The notes: generated from the sequence alone by a model not told the origin. Shown: positions 9,792 through 18,701, counted from the first letter of the stretch. The stretch is DNA of 64,000 nt from Spirochaeta isovalerica (GCF_014207565.1 NZ_JACHGJ010000006.1:62001-126000), one strand, 5' to 3'. Numbers and translations are program-made.

Positions 9792-10566
9792 CCTTAGCGC
9801 CGGGATGGCGGATTCTGCCCAGCAGGTTTCTGAGATTGATAGCCGTAGCCCGGCTTTTCGACTTGATGGGAGCCATGACTTTCTGACTGGAAAAACGGGA
9901 GGTTTCAAGCTCCCAGAGGCAGAAATGGATTTCTCCCGTACTGTCCAGAACAGGGGAGCAGGTTACGCCGGCAATATCGGGGCTGGACCAGGATTTTCTT
10001 TGTTTTACCATGAAGGTCAGCACTTCCGGCAGAGGAATGTCGGGTCTGATCTCCAGTACATTATTGAAAAGTGTGTCGGGATTGTTCTTTTTCAGCTTTT
10101 CGCTGAGGTTCCCGCTCACCGATAAAATATCTCCCTTAACATCGCTGATAATGATCGGTTCAGCGTAATTTGTTCCCAGCAGCTTTACCAGATTGTTTAG
10201 CGCCGATATCCTGTTTGAGCGGAGATGCACCAGATTGTTCTGCTCCCTCATCATCCTCTCCATTTCTTTACCGAGAGGACCCAGGTTTTCCAGTATTTTC
10301 CTTGCCTGGGGCTGGGAGAAGTCTCCGATGCGGGATAGCCTCCTGACATCGTTTATCAGGTTCCGATGATTAAAAAACAGAGACAGTCCCAGCCAAATCT
10401 GAAGCGAAAGGGCAATAATACCCCAGAATAAGATATTTTCTCTGTATAGTTTGATTTCCATAAGGCTTCCCTCTTTCAGTTCTATAGCGAGAATGGTCAG
10501 GGCAGCTGTCAGAATTATCATAAGAGAGAGTGTGGTAACAAGTCTTGTTGTCCGGATAATTTTCAT
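9733..10566 (-). CDS. Two-helix membrane protein with PAS-like segment, third gene of the K+ uptake operon
   Basis: Family not recognised with certainty. Two hydrophobic segments (about residues 8-27 and 45-66) bracket a short external loop, then comes a cytoplasmic region. Residues 75-120 look helical, in the manner of a HAMP or coiled-coil linker. Residues 125-215 have a PAS-like run containing EPIIISDVKGDILSVSG, common in sensor proteins. The last 50 residues are basic, Ser/Gly-rich and probably disordered. There is no kinase, cyclase or output domain. Its ATG directly follows the TrkA stop codon (TAA then ATG), so translation is probably coupled. That placement suggests a role with potassium uptake, but this is inference. 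Confidence 0.7.
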   Translation of the reverse strand: MKIIRTTRLVTTLSLMIILTAALTILAIELKEGSLMEIKLYRENILFWGIIALSLQIWLGLSLFFNHRNLINDVRRLSRIGDFSQPQARKILENLGPLGKEMERMMREQNNLVHLRSNRISALNNLVKLLGTNYAEPIIISDVKGDILSVSGNLSEKLKKNNPDTLFNNVLEIRPDIPLPEVLTFMVKQRKSWSSPDIAGVTCSPVLDSTGEIHFCLWELETSRFSSQKVMAPIKSKSRATAINLRNLLGRIRHPGAKAKASPGSHESGQSDASGKP

Positions 10567-11262
10567 TTATTCTTCTCCAGCTTTCCGGAAGTCTTCCAGA
10601 TCGGATTCTGAACCGATCAGAATCAGAACGTCCCCATCCTGCAGTTCTTCATCGGCTTCGGGGAAGAGAAGTTTTTCTGTACGCACCGAATTCCCGTCTC
10701 TGTCCAGAGATGTGTAATATCGCCTCAGGGCTCCCAGCCGGAGATTAAATTTCTCTATGAGATTCAGAGAAGCCAGTTTTGTTTTGATAAACGCCGGAGG
10801 CAGGGGCATTTCCTGAAGATAAATATCTCTGGACAATTTGACCTTTTCCAGGAGGGTCGGAGCCATGAGATTCATGGCTATTCTGGCTCCTTCTTCCTCT
10901 TCAACGTTAACCACTTCGTTAGCGCCGACCTGCTTCAATACCTTATGGTGAGTTTTATTAACAGCCCGGGAAATGATATAGGGGACACCATGCTGCTTCA
11001 GGAGCGTCGTCGTAAGGATGCTGGCTTCGATATTATCCCCTATGGCAACTATGGCAGCATCGACCTGGTCAAAAGGGGCGCTGGCGATGGAATCTTCGTC
11101 AGCAGAGTCAAGCTGAATAGCCTGGGTTACGATATCCTTGACTTTGTTGATCTGCGCCGGCGTATTGTCTATGGCGATGACTTCAGCTCCTTTTTCCGTC
11201 AGGACTTCGCAGATCGTTCTGCCCAGAGTCCCGAGACCGATGACGGCTATTGTTTTGCTCAT
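10567..11262 (-). CDS. Potassium uptake regulatory subunit TrkA/KtrA (RCK protein)
   Basis: This 231-residue protein has one RCK_N Rossmann domain starting with the nucleotide-binding motif GLGTLG (residues 8-13) and the acidic strand end VIAID, followed by an RCK_C domain from about residue 145. A single RCK pair is the KtrA pattern; E. coli TrkA has two. Such subunits form an octameric ring on the cytoplasmic face of the TrkH/KtrB channel and gate it in response to ATP/ADP or NAD(H). The ribosome site AGGAGT is 7 nt before the ATG. The gene lies between trkH and the unknown membrane-protein gene, all on the minus strand with 18 and 0 bp gaps. Confidence 0.93.
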   Translation of the reverse strand: MSKTIAVIGLGTLGRTICEVLTEKGAEVIAIDNTPAQINKVKDIVTQAIQLDSADEDSIASAPFDQVDAAIVAIGDNIEASILTTTLLKQHGVPYIISRAVNKTHHKVLKQVGANEVVNVEEEEGARIAMNLMAPTLLEKVKLSRDIYLQEMPLPPAFIKTKLASLNLIEKFNLRLGALRRYYTSLDRDGNSVRTEKLLFPEADEELQDGDVLILIGSESDLEDFRKAGEE

Positions 11263-11280
11263 TTTAAACTCCTGTGATTA

Positions 11281-12981
11281 TTATCCGATCAGCAGTGTCG
11301 CTTCCGGATAGGATATGGGCGATGCTTTAGATCTGCCCGATGTGGCCGAGAGAAGGGTCAGCGGGCCGATTCTGCCTATAAACATGAGAATAATGATAAA
11401 TACCTTCCCGAAAGGGCTGAGCGAACCGGTTATTCCCGTCGAAAGACCGACAGTGGCGAAAGCGGAGACCGATTCGAACATAAGGTCGGACAACGGTGCG
11501 TCCTCTGTCAGTAAAAGAAGAAAAAGGACGATGAAAATGGAAAGAACTCCGAATGCGATAACAGTGAAAGCCTGGAGAATCTGGTCTTTTGAAACCTGGT
11601 GCCGATAGATCAGGGTTTCATCATGCCCTTTCCGGAATGAGTGAATATAGGCCTGAACGACACCCAGAGTGTTTACTTTTATACCGCCCGCCGTGCTTCC
11701 CGATGCGCCGCCGATGAACATGATTCCGATCATGACGATCAGCGTGCCTGTCTGCAGGCTGCCCATGGGGAGGGTATTGAATCCTGCTGTCCTGAGAGTG
11801 ACGCTCTGAAAAAAAGCGCTGAGATACTGTTCTCCCAAATTCCGCTCAAGAAGCAGCGGTACATGTTCAAGCTTATAGATGATGAACATGCCGGCCAGAG
11901 TCAGGAAGAAGGAGAATTGAACAACGACTTTTGTATTGATGGAGAGCTTATACTGTTTTCTCCTGATCAGGGCTTTCAGGCCGGAAAAGAGATCAGTCAA
12001 AACGGTAAAGCTGATTCCCCCGGCTATTATCAGTCCGGCAATGGTGAAGTTCATGGCCGGGCTGGAACTGAATGATTCCAGACTGTCGCTGAAGAGGGCG
12101 AAACCGGCGTTGCAGAAGGCTGAAACGGCATGAAACAGGGAATAGAACATGGCTTCACCGGGTTTTTTCCCCAGATTTATAAATTGGGGGTAAAGGAGTA
12201 GTGCTCCGCCTCCTTCAATGGAAAATGTGAGGATGATTATCCGCTTTACGCTCTTTATTATTGACGCCATATCCGATTCGTTGAGCATATAGGTGAGGAG
12301 AGACCGGTCTTTAATGCTCACTTTCTTCCTGAAAGAGAAGACAAGGAAGAACGAGAGCAGCATGATTCCCAGCCCGCCGATCTGTATGAGAACCATGATG
12401 GTCAGATGCCCCCAGAAGGTGTAGAATCCGGCTGTATCCACAACTGCCAGACCGGTCACGCAGACTGCTGAGGTTACTGTGAACAGAGAGTTGATGAAAT
12501 CGATTCGTCCTCCCGTTGTCATCATCGGCATCATAAGTGCAAATGTTCCCGCCAGAATAACAAGTATGAAGCTGAGAACGACGGTTTGAGCCGGTTTGGA
12601 AAAAATGGAATGGAGAAATCCTGAAAATTTCCTCATCCTTCCGTAGACTTTTAATATGAGAAGGATGTTTCTTATAATAATGAATGCGAAATAACCTTTG
12701 ATTTCCGCATCGGCGAATCGTTGTGAAAGAACCTTGTTGCTCAGGAATAGCCCTAAATAGACCACCAGGAAAATTAATGATGGAATGTTTTTTCTAAGGT
12801 AATAGAGTTTGTTGCCGGCTCTGACGAAACTCTGGATAGACTCGGCCAACAGGGTCAGAACGAGAATATAGTCTATTACCGTGATAATCCATCGGTAATT
12901 TCCCAGGAGTTCGGCGCGATTTTCAAAGAAGAGTCCCGTTACTCCCAGAATCAAAAGCACGAAAAGCAGAAACTTTTTCAT
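11281..12981 (-). CDS. Potassium uptake channel subunit TrkH/KtrB family
   Basis: A 566-residue polytopic membrane protein. The Trk/Ktr pore loops can be read in the repeats: TSAVCVTGLAVVD after about residue 165, SAFCNAGFALF near 290, RTAGFNTLPMG near 395 and SAFATVGLSTGITG near 515; each carries the selectivity glycine. The first about 115 residues form extra helices before the four M1-P-M2 units, longer than in B. subtilis KtrB. With the downstream RCK subunit it should form a K+ (possibly Na+-coupled) uptake system. It is the first gene of the operon. The start codon has no recognisable ribosome site and lies close to a candidate -10 box. Confidence 0.94.
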   Translation of the reverse strand: MKKFLLFVLLILGVTGLFFENRAELLGNYRWIITVIDYILVLTLLAESIQSFVRAGNKLYYLRKNIPSLIFLVVYLGLFLSNKVLSQRFADAEIKGYFAFIIIRNILLILKVYGRMRKFSGFLHSIFSKPAQTVVLSFILVILAGTFALMMPMMTTGGRIDFINSLFTVTSAVCVTGLAVVDTAGFYTFWGHLTIMVLIQIGGLGIMLLSFFLVFSFRKKVSIKDRSLLTYMLNESDMASIIKSVKRIIILTFSIEGGGALLLYPQFINLGKKPGEAMFYSLFHAVSAFCNAGFALFSDSLESFSSSPAMNFTIAGLIIAGGISFTVLTDLFSGLKALIRRKQYKLSINTKVVVQFSFFLTLAGMFIIYKLEHVPLLLERNLGEQYLSAFFQSVTLRTAGFNTLPMGSLQTGTLIVMIGIMFIGGASGSTAGGIKVNTLGVVQAYIHSFRKGHDETLIYRHQVSKDQILQAFTVIAFGVLSIFIVLFLLLLTEDAPLSDLMFESVSAFATVGLSTGITGSLSPFGKVFIIILMFIGRIGPLTLLSATSGRSKASPISYPEATLLIG

Positions 12982-12988
12982 ATTATGA

Positions 12989-13018
12989 ATTATCTGCTTA
13001 AAAAGCTTAAATATTCAA
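12989..13018 (-). promoter_or_regulatory. Candidate promoter of the trkH-trkA operon, nearly leaderless
   Basis: On the minus strand TTGAAT (13013-13018) is separated by 18 bp from GATAAT (12989-12994). Transcription would start within about 1-3 nt of the trkH ATG at 12981. No ribosome site exists in the few bases between, so the transcript would be leaderless or almost so. The spacer contains the repeated word TTAAGC. Confidence 0.4.
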
Positions 13019-13089
13019 GCATTTTGCCAGGTTTGATATTTACATTTTTCCCAATAAGTTTAGAATACAAGCCGAATAAAGGAGTGCCT

Positions 13090-13260
13090 ATGCTTAAGTT
13101 TTTTTCAGGACTGATTGTAGGTTTCATTTCTATCGTTTTCTTTTTTCAGAACAACGAAGTCGGACGTGTCAAATTCTTTCTGAGTATCCTGATATTCCTA
13201 AGCTATCTTCTTCTTATCACCAGTATCAGTCATATGAAAAATCCCCATAAAACTAAATAG
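13090..13260 (+). CDS. Small two-helix membrane protein, 56 aa
   Basis: A short reading frame preceded by an AAGGAG ribosome site 6 nt before the ATG at 13090. An in-frame start at 12985 exists but has no ribosome site and would overlap the trkH promoter. The product has two hydrophobic segments (residues 3-19 and 28-44) separated by polar QNNEVGR, with a basic C-terminal tail ending in HKTK. It resembles small LapA-like or DUF1049 hairpin membrane proteins in general layout (the FxxQN turn between two helices is typical), but the match is by eye only. It precedes the OmpA-like lipoprotein gene by 70 bp. Confidence 0.6.
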   Translation: MLKFFSGLIVGFISIVFFFQNNEVGRVKFFLSILIFLSYLLLITSISHMKNPHKTK

Positions 13261-13330
13261 TATATTATATTCCGGGATATAATTCCGGATCATTTCACGT
13301 AAAGGCATTTGGCCCTGCGGGAGAAACGTT

Positions 13331-15787
13331 ATGAAAGGAATCCGTTTTCTTTTTCTGTTTTCTGTTGTGAGTTGGTTTGTTGTGTCCTGTGCAACATATA
13401 AGGGGGATATTCCCCTCGAAGGTCCCTGGTGGGAAGTCCGGTATATCTCCCCGGCCAATGGAGACGGCATACAGGTTGTTGCCGAGTTCCCCTTATCCAT
13501 GGAATATCGAGAAGGATTGGCCCTAGCCGGTTACAGGTTGAGTATCCTCGATGAGTCTGATCGTACAATATGGTCCGAGACTTATGGAAAAAGCATCCCT
13601 GAAGGCAAGAAAAGAATAACTGGAAGGAAAACTCCTCTTGATCTTCCCGAAACAGTCCGGTGGAACGGGACGGAAGACAGCGGATCATTTGCTTCTGACG
13701 GTTCTTATGTTTTAAAAGTCGATGGCTGGGATTACTCCGGAAATACCGGGTCTGTGATCGGTTTCAGGATCATTGTGGACAATACGCCCCCTTCAGCAGA
13801 AATCTCCATTCCCTACAGGAAGTTTTCGCCTAACGGAGATGGAAATAGAGACTTCCTCGATATCTATCAGTCAGGTTCAGGGGAAGATCTGTGGACCGGG
13901 ACGTTATTCAATTCTCAGGGAGAAGAGATCCGTATTTACAACTGGACCGGTCTTCCATACGCTTTCCAGTGGGATGGCAGCGACAGTCAGGGAAATCTGA
14001 TAGAAACAGGTGAATACAGCTATAAACTCACATCAACCGATAAAGCGGGAAACAGTTCCCTTTTTGAAGAAACAGGCCTGTATATGGAAAACCGCTTTTT
14101 TGTCATATCATGCGATAGCAATCTCTCTCATTTTTCTCCAAACGGAGACGGCATTAAAGACACAGTTTCCATTAAGCTGGGTGCTGATAATGCCACAGAT
14201 ATTGCTTCTGCACAGATGAACATTATCAATGAAAGAGGTGTTGTTGTCAGACACTTTAACCTCGATTCAGGATCCTATGAGGGCTTGATAATCTTCGACG
14301 GGAAAAACGATACGGGCAGACTGCTTCCGGAAGGTTATTATTACGCTGTTTATTCAGTCGAATATAATAATGGCAATACGCCTTCTGTCACCTCGGGCGC
14401 CCTGGAACTGGATATCACTCCGCCCAGGGCCGTGCTTTCCAATTCGGTAAGAATCTTCTCTCCCGACGGAGATGGAAAATCCGATTCCATATCAATAAAC
14501 CAGACAACCTCCACCGAACCGGTCTGGAAGGGAGCCATCGTCAATCAATCGGGAAATTCTGTTAAAACTCACCAATGGAATGATAAAGCATTTTCTTTCT
14601 CCTGGGATGGTCTGGATGATTCCGGGAATCCGGCTCCTGACGGTTTGTATAACTACGTGTTGGAGTCGACCGATCCGGCAGGCACTTCTGCCCGCTTTCA
14701 GTCCAATCCCTTTACTATTGACAGGAGACCCACGCCGATTCAGCTTTCCAATGTGACCAGGGTTTTCAGTCCCAATGGAGATGGATTTTATGATTTTGCT
14801 CAGTGGGATATGTCTCAGGAAATCCGTGAGGGTGTAATCTCCTGGAGCAGCAGCATCCAGGATGAGTCGAGAGAGACAGTTTTCGATTACGGGGTACACC
14901 AGTCCGGAAATATACCGGAGTCCCTTACCTGGAATGGAATGAATAAAGAAGGAGAAATACAGGAAGGAAAGTTTTTCGTCGTCTATTCTGTCGAATACGA
15001 AAAGGGGAACCTGTCCCGTATACTCTCTGAATCTCCTGTTATTCTGGACTTGACACCTCCTTCGATTCAGTGCCGGCTCACGGGGCTTCCCTTTTCCCCT
15101 GACGGCGATGGAACCAATGACTCTCTGGTTATTGAGGTCGATGTAACCGACAATTATGCCGTAGATTACTGGACAGCCTATATTCTCGATCCCAATGACC
15201 AGGTTTTTATGGTTCTCCCCTCAACTTTATTCACATCGGGTAAGTACATCTGGGACGGGTATTCGGCAAACGGTGAGTTGATTCAGTCGGCTTCGGATTA
15301 TACAGTGAAAATAGTGGCGGAAGACAGTGTGGGGAATGAAGTCGCGCACACGGAATCACTCCCAACGGACATTCTTGTTCTGAAAGAGGGAAACAGGTTG
15401 AAAATCAGTATATCCAGCATCTATTTCAAACCTTTTACCGCCGAATATCTGGATGTTGAACCCCAGCTTGCGGACAACAATATCAGGACTCTCGACAGGC
15501 TGGCTCAGGTCCTTCAGAAATACAGCTCTTATAAAATCCGCATAGAAGGTCATGCTGTCAGGGTTTACTGGGATAAGCTGGATCGCTGGCTTAAAGAGGA
15601 GAATGATGTTCTGCTTCCACTTTCGGCAAACCGGGCTGAAAGCATCAGAGATGCGCTTATCATGAGAGGAATCGATGGTAATCGCATTTCAACAGGAGGG
15701 CAGGGTGGTTATATGCCGGTCGTACCGCACAGTGATCCGATTAACCGATGGAAGAACCGTCGGGTTGAGTTTATTCTTATAAAGTAA
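13331..15787 (+). CDS. Large lipoprotein with tandem FlgD-like Ig repeats and a C-terminal OmpA domain
   Basis: A lipoprotein signal ends at Cys20 (FVVSC). The body contains at least five units, each opened by an FSP(N/D)GDG motif at about residues 166, 268, 376, 479 and 588, so the period is 102-109 residues. A weaker first copy (SPANGDG) lies near 41. Each unit has the calcium-loop-like NGDG turn and a W-D/N-G strand typical of FlgD Ig-like folds. The last about 110 residues form an OmpA-type peptidoglycan-binding domain (EGHAVRVYW, then NRAESIRDAL and NRWKNRRVEF). The protein probably links the outer or inner membrane to peptidoglycan. A shorter relative follows 12 bp downstream, so the two are surely co-transcribed. 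Confidence 0.82.
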   Translation: MKGIRFLFLFSVVSWFVVSCATYKGDIPLEGPWWEVRYISPANGDGIQVVAEFPLSMEYREGLALAGYRLSILDESDRTIWSETYGKSIPEGKKRITGRKTPLDLPETVRWNGTEDSGSFASDGSYVLKVDGWDYSGNTGSVIGFRIIVDNTPPSAEISIPYRKFSPNGDGNRDFLDIYQSGSGEDLWTGTLFNSQGEEIRIYNWTGLPYAFQWDGSDSQGNLIETGEYSYKLTSTDKAGNSSLFEETGLYMENRFFVISCDSNLSHFSPNGDGIKDTVSIKLGADNATDIASAQMNIINERGVVVRHFNLDSGSYEGLIIFDGKNDTGRLLPEGYYYAVYSVEYNNGNTPSVTSGALELDITPPRAVLSNSVRIFSPDGDGKSDSISINQTTSTEPVWKGAIVNQSGNSVKTHQWNDKAFSFSWDGLDDSGNPAPDGLYNYVLESTDPAGTSARFQSNPFTIDRRPTPIQLSNVTRVFSPNGDGFYDFAQWDMSQEIREGVISWSSSIQDESRETVFDYGVHQSGNIPESLTWNGMNKEGEIQEGKFFVVYSVEYEKGNLSRILSESPVILDLTPPSIQCRLTGLPFSPDGDGTNDSLVIEVDVTDNYAVDYWTAYILDPNDQVFMVLPSTLFTSGKYIWDGYSANGELIQSASDYTVKIVAEDSVGNEVAHTESLPTDILVLKEGNRLKISISSIYFKPFTAEYLDVEPQLADNNIRTLDRLAQVLQKYSSYKIRIEGHAVRVYWDKLDRWLKEENDVLLPLSANRAESIRDALIMRGIDGNRISTGGQGGYMPVVPHSDPINRWKNRRVEFILIK

Positions 15788-15799
15788 AGAAGGAAAGAA

Positions 15800-16945
15800 A
15801 TGAAAAAAATAACACTATTGACCTTTGCTGTACTGTTTGTTTTCGGCTGCAAAACGACACCGGAAACTGAGCCGGTGGATTATTCTGATGAAATCGTCCT
15901 GATCCAGGTAAAAGGACCGGGTGTGGCACCTACGGGTAACGGATTGCATGATGAGATTGAATTCCAGATTCTCGCCGGTACAAACCATACGCCGGAGAAG
16001 TGGCTTCTGGAAATCGTTGATGAACAGGAAAACGCTGTCAGAAAGGTTCCGGGAAAAGGTTCAGCACCCCAATTGTGGTCCTGGGACGGAAAAACAGATA
16101 ATGGCAAAACAGCTCCCGATGGTCTTTATCGCGGGCGGCTTTCCATCTGGTTCTCCGGTATGTCAGAGCCCTTTATCCAGGAAACAGCCGGATTCGTTGT
16201 CGATACGACTGGACCTGAAGGCTCCATCGCTTTTGCCGAAGGGCTTTTTTCTCCCGATGAAGATGGTATTAATGACACTATTGAAATTACTGTCTCGGCG
16301 AAAGACGATTTATCGGGCGTTCAGTCCTGGACTCTGGATATATACGATTCGCACGATGCCATGATCAAGAGTTTCAATTCGGAAAGCAATAAAAGCGGGG
16401 CCATTGTCTGGGATGGAACTGACAATGGCCGGGTCGTTGTCGGGAGTGCCGCTGATTACAGAGCCGTACTAAGAGCACTTGACAATCTGGGTAATTCCAG
16501 TCTTGCGGAAGAGTCCTTTTCAACAGATATCCTCGTTTGGAAGGAAGGGGACACTTTCCGCATACGGGTCAATTCCATAACGTTCAAGCCCTATAGAGCG
16601 GATTTTCTCGATGTAGGTGATGAACAGAGACTCAGCAATCTGGAGACTCTCGATCTGCTGGCGGAAAAACTTAAAAAATTTCCGGATCACAGGATAACAG
16701 TGGAAGGTCACGCTGTGTCGGTATTCTGGAATAATCCTGTCAAAGCTGAAAAGGAAAACCGGGAGGTTCTTCTTCCTCTCAGCGAAGCCCGTGCGAGGAT
16801 TGTACTTGAGGCCCTTCAGGAAAGGGGAGTAAACGCTGTTTCCATGGACTATGTCGGTATGGGAGCCATTCGACCGATCGTGCCTTTTTCCGATCTGCAA
16901 AATCGCTGGAAGAACAGAAGAGTCGTATTCATCCTGAAGAAATAG
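15800..16945 (+). CDS. OmpA-domain lipoprotein with FlgD-like Ig units
   Basis: A shorter paralogue of the preceding gene, 381 residues. The lipobox is VFGC with Cys17. One clear Ig unit begins with LFSPDEDG near residue 150, and a divergent one precedes it (residues 35-130, with the W-D-G strand LWSWDGKTDNG). The C-terminal part from about residue 255 matches the OmpA domain of the neighbour: EGHAVSVFW, SEARARIVLEALQ and NRWKNRRVVF. Both C-termini contain the same ILV-W/L-KEG lead-in, which shows they share the whole second half. The gene probably arose by duplication with loss or gain of Ig repeats. Role inferred: periplasmic peptidoglycan tether. A degraded CorC-type gene starts 14 bp downstream. 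Confidence 0.82.
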   Translation: MKKITLLTFAVLFVFGCKTTPETEPVDYSDEIVLIQVKGPGVAPTGNGLHDEIEFQILAGTNHTPEKWLLEIVDEQENAVRKVPGKGSAPQLWSWDGKTDNGKTAPDGLYRGRLSIWFSGMSEPFIQETAGFVVDTTGPEGSIAFAEGLFSPDEDGINDTIEITVSAKDDLSGVQSWTLDIYDSHDAMIKSFNSESNKSGAIVWDGTDNGRVVVGSAADYRAVLRALDNLGNSSLAEESFSTDILVWKEGDTFRIRVNSITFKPYRADFLDVGDEQRLSNLETLDLLAEKLKKFPDHRITVEGHAVSVFWNNPVKAEKENREVLLPLSEARARIVLEALQERGVNAVSMDYVGMGAIRPIVPFSDLQNRWKNRRVVFILKK

Positions 16946-16959
16946 AGTATAGTACAGGA

Positions 16960-17282
16960 ATGATTGAATACGTCCTTCCGGGGATATTGCTTTTGTTTTC
17001 TTTTTATTTCTCCGGTTCAGAGACAGCCCTGTTTTCTCTGAACCGGCTGTGTTTATTGCTTCCGGCAATACGGATCTTGAATATCTCTCCCATGTTCTCA
17101 ATCTGAAGTTAAAAAAAGGGAACAACCAGACTTTGGGAGGCTATATCTGCGAGCGAATGGGAGTTATCCCGCTAATTAATGCGGAATATCGTGATTACAA
17201 GTTGAAATATACCGTATTTGATGCTGACAAACACTGCATTAAATCGGTCCGAATCCAGCTTCTTGAGGATCCTGTCCATTAA
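16960..17282 (+). pseudogene. CNNM/CorC-family transporter remnant with the centre deleted
   Basis: The ATG at 16960 opens a frame whose first 30 residues (FYFSGSETALFSLNRL) are the first transmembrane segment of the CNNM/DUF21 domain, in which the SGSETA motif is diagnostic. From about 17050 the reading continues only in another frame, and there the sequence matches the C-terminal CorC_HlyC domain: DLEYLSHVLNL, then TLGGYICERMGVIP and KSVRIQLLE, ending at TAA 17282. The rest of the membrane domain and the two CBS domains, roughly 300 residues, are missing. The first frame hits a stop at 17106. This is a deletion scar rather than a functional gene. Its last four bases overlap the phosphofructokinase stop. 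Confidence 0.8.
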
Positions 17283-18592
17283 TACATATCGTCCGGCTGC
17301 TGCGTCGATTCCAGCACGTCTCTCCATAAACTGCCGTCCGGATCTATGAGATTCCTTTTGGAGACAGCCATGGATATGGGTATGTGGACAAAGGCATTAT
17401 TCCATTGTGAAATGAGCATGGCCGTTCTTCCCGACATGGCCGCATGAACCGCATGGGCTCCCAGTCTCGCGCAATAAATCGAGTCTATCGACGCCGCTAC
17501 CGATGCCCTGATCATATATCCGGGATCAACATATTTCATAGTGAAATTCACTTTTCTGGACAGGAGATATTCCGTTATCTGCTCTTTCAGAAACAAGCCG
17601 ATATCTTCAAGTTTTTTATTCCCCGATTCATCTTTCAAAGCCGATTCCGCCATAAGCTTCTGCCCGGCGCCCTCGGCGACAAGAATGACTGCATGATTCT
17701 TCTCTGCAAGCCTCTCTTCAAGTTTTCTGAGAAAACCGTTTTCCCCGTCCAGAGAAAAATCGACTTCCGGAACGAGAGTGAAGTTGACATTACTGATGGC
17801 CAGTGTCGTGTGTGCGGTGATAAAGCCCGATTCCCTGCCCATTATCTTTACCAGCCCGATTCCATTATGGACACTCTTCGCTTCCGTGTGTGCTGTTCTG
17901 ACCGCATCTACAGCCTTTTCTACAGCAGTATCGAAGCCGAAGGATTTTGAAACGTAACTGATATCATTGTCTATGGTTTTCGGTATACCGATGATGGATA
18001 TATCAAGTCCTCTTCTGGCTGCTTCTTCTGATATGGCCAGCGCTCCTCTCTGGGTTCCGTCTCCGCCGATAGTAAAGAGGATATTCAGCTTCTTTTTTTC
18101 CAGAGCATCGACGATCCGGGGTATATCGGCCCCGCCTCTGGATGTGCCGAGAATAGACCCACCCGTTTCCTGTATCTGATCGACAACATCGGGATTCAGC
18201 TCCTTTGCGGGATATCCGTATTCCGGCAGAAAACCTTTGTAACCATAGGTTATTCCTGATATTTTACGCACTCCGTAAAGATACCAGAGGCTCCTGACGA
18301 CCGATCTGATAACGTCATTTAATCCGGGGCATAATCCCCCGCATGTAACGATCCCGGCATGAACCATTTCCGGATCGAAATATATGTGTTCTCTCGGTCC
18401 TGCCTTTTCCAAAAGGACTTTTTCAGGATGATTCAGTTCATCATTAACTGAAGAAAAGCTATTGTTGTATAATATTTTTAAATTATCATCGATGAAACGT
18501 ACATCTTTCTGAGCATGAGCTCTGGAATACTTTATGGGCGATTGTCTTATGCATTTTCCCAATTTGGTAATGGTAAAGTCTTTTTCAGTCAT
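17279..18592 (-). CDS. ATP-dependent 6-phosphofructokinase (TP0542/plant-like clade)
   Basis: At 437 residues this belongs to the long, spirochaete TP0542-like group, with about 70 extra N-terminal residues before the core. The core starts with GIVTCGGLCPGLND (80-93). The nucleotide motif is GGDGT (176-180); glycine rather than aspartate at the fourth position indicates ATP, not pyrophosphate, as donor. The substrate motif PKTIDND (204-210) carries lysine as in pyrophosphate enzymes and plant ATP enzymes. MGRESG follows near 250. It phosphorylates fructose 6-phosphate in glycolysis. An AGGAGTC ribosome site precedes the ATG. The gene is monocistronic and divergent from the serine-hydrolase gene. 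Donor specificity is inferred from one residue. Confidence 0.9.
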   Translation of the reverse strand: MTEKDFTITKLGKCIRQSPIKYSRAHAQKDVRFIDDNLKILYNNSFSSVNDELNHPEKVLLEKAGPREHIYFDPEMVHAGIVTCGGLCPGLNDVIRSVVRSLWYLYGVRKISGITYGYKGFLPEYGYPAKELNPDVVDQIQETGGSILGTSRGGADIPRIVDALEKKKLNILFTIGGDGTQRGALAISEEAARRGLDISIIGIPKTIDNDISYVSKSFGFDTAVEKAVDAVRTAHTEAKSVHNGIGLVKIMGRESGFITAHTTLAISNVNFTLVPEVDFSLDGENGFLRKLEERLAEKNHAVILVAEGAGQKLMAESALKDESGNKKLEDIGLFLKEQITEYLLSRKVNFTMKYVDPGYMIRASVAASIDSIYCARLGAHAVHAAMSGRTAMLISQWNNAFVHIPISMAVSKRNLIDPDGSLWRDVLESTQQPDDMY

Positions 18593-18701
18593 TATGGAGA
18601 CTCCTGGTATATAGATTTTATCAAAAAATACACTTGCTAATCTATCTAAAATGTCTAATATTGAACCGGCTGGATTAAAATTTGATCAGTGGAAAAATCT
18701 A

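Noticed and set aside
12985-13089. Longer version (91 codons) of the small two-helix protein
   Set aside because: No ribosome site at 12985, while an AAGGAG site fits the internal ATG at 13090; the extra part overlaps the trkH promoter.
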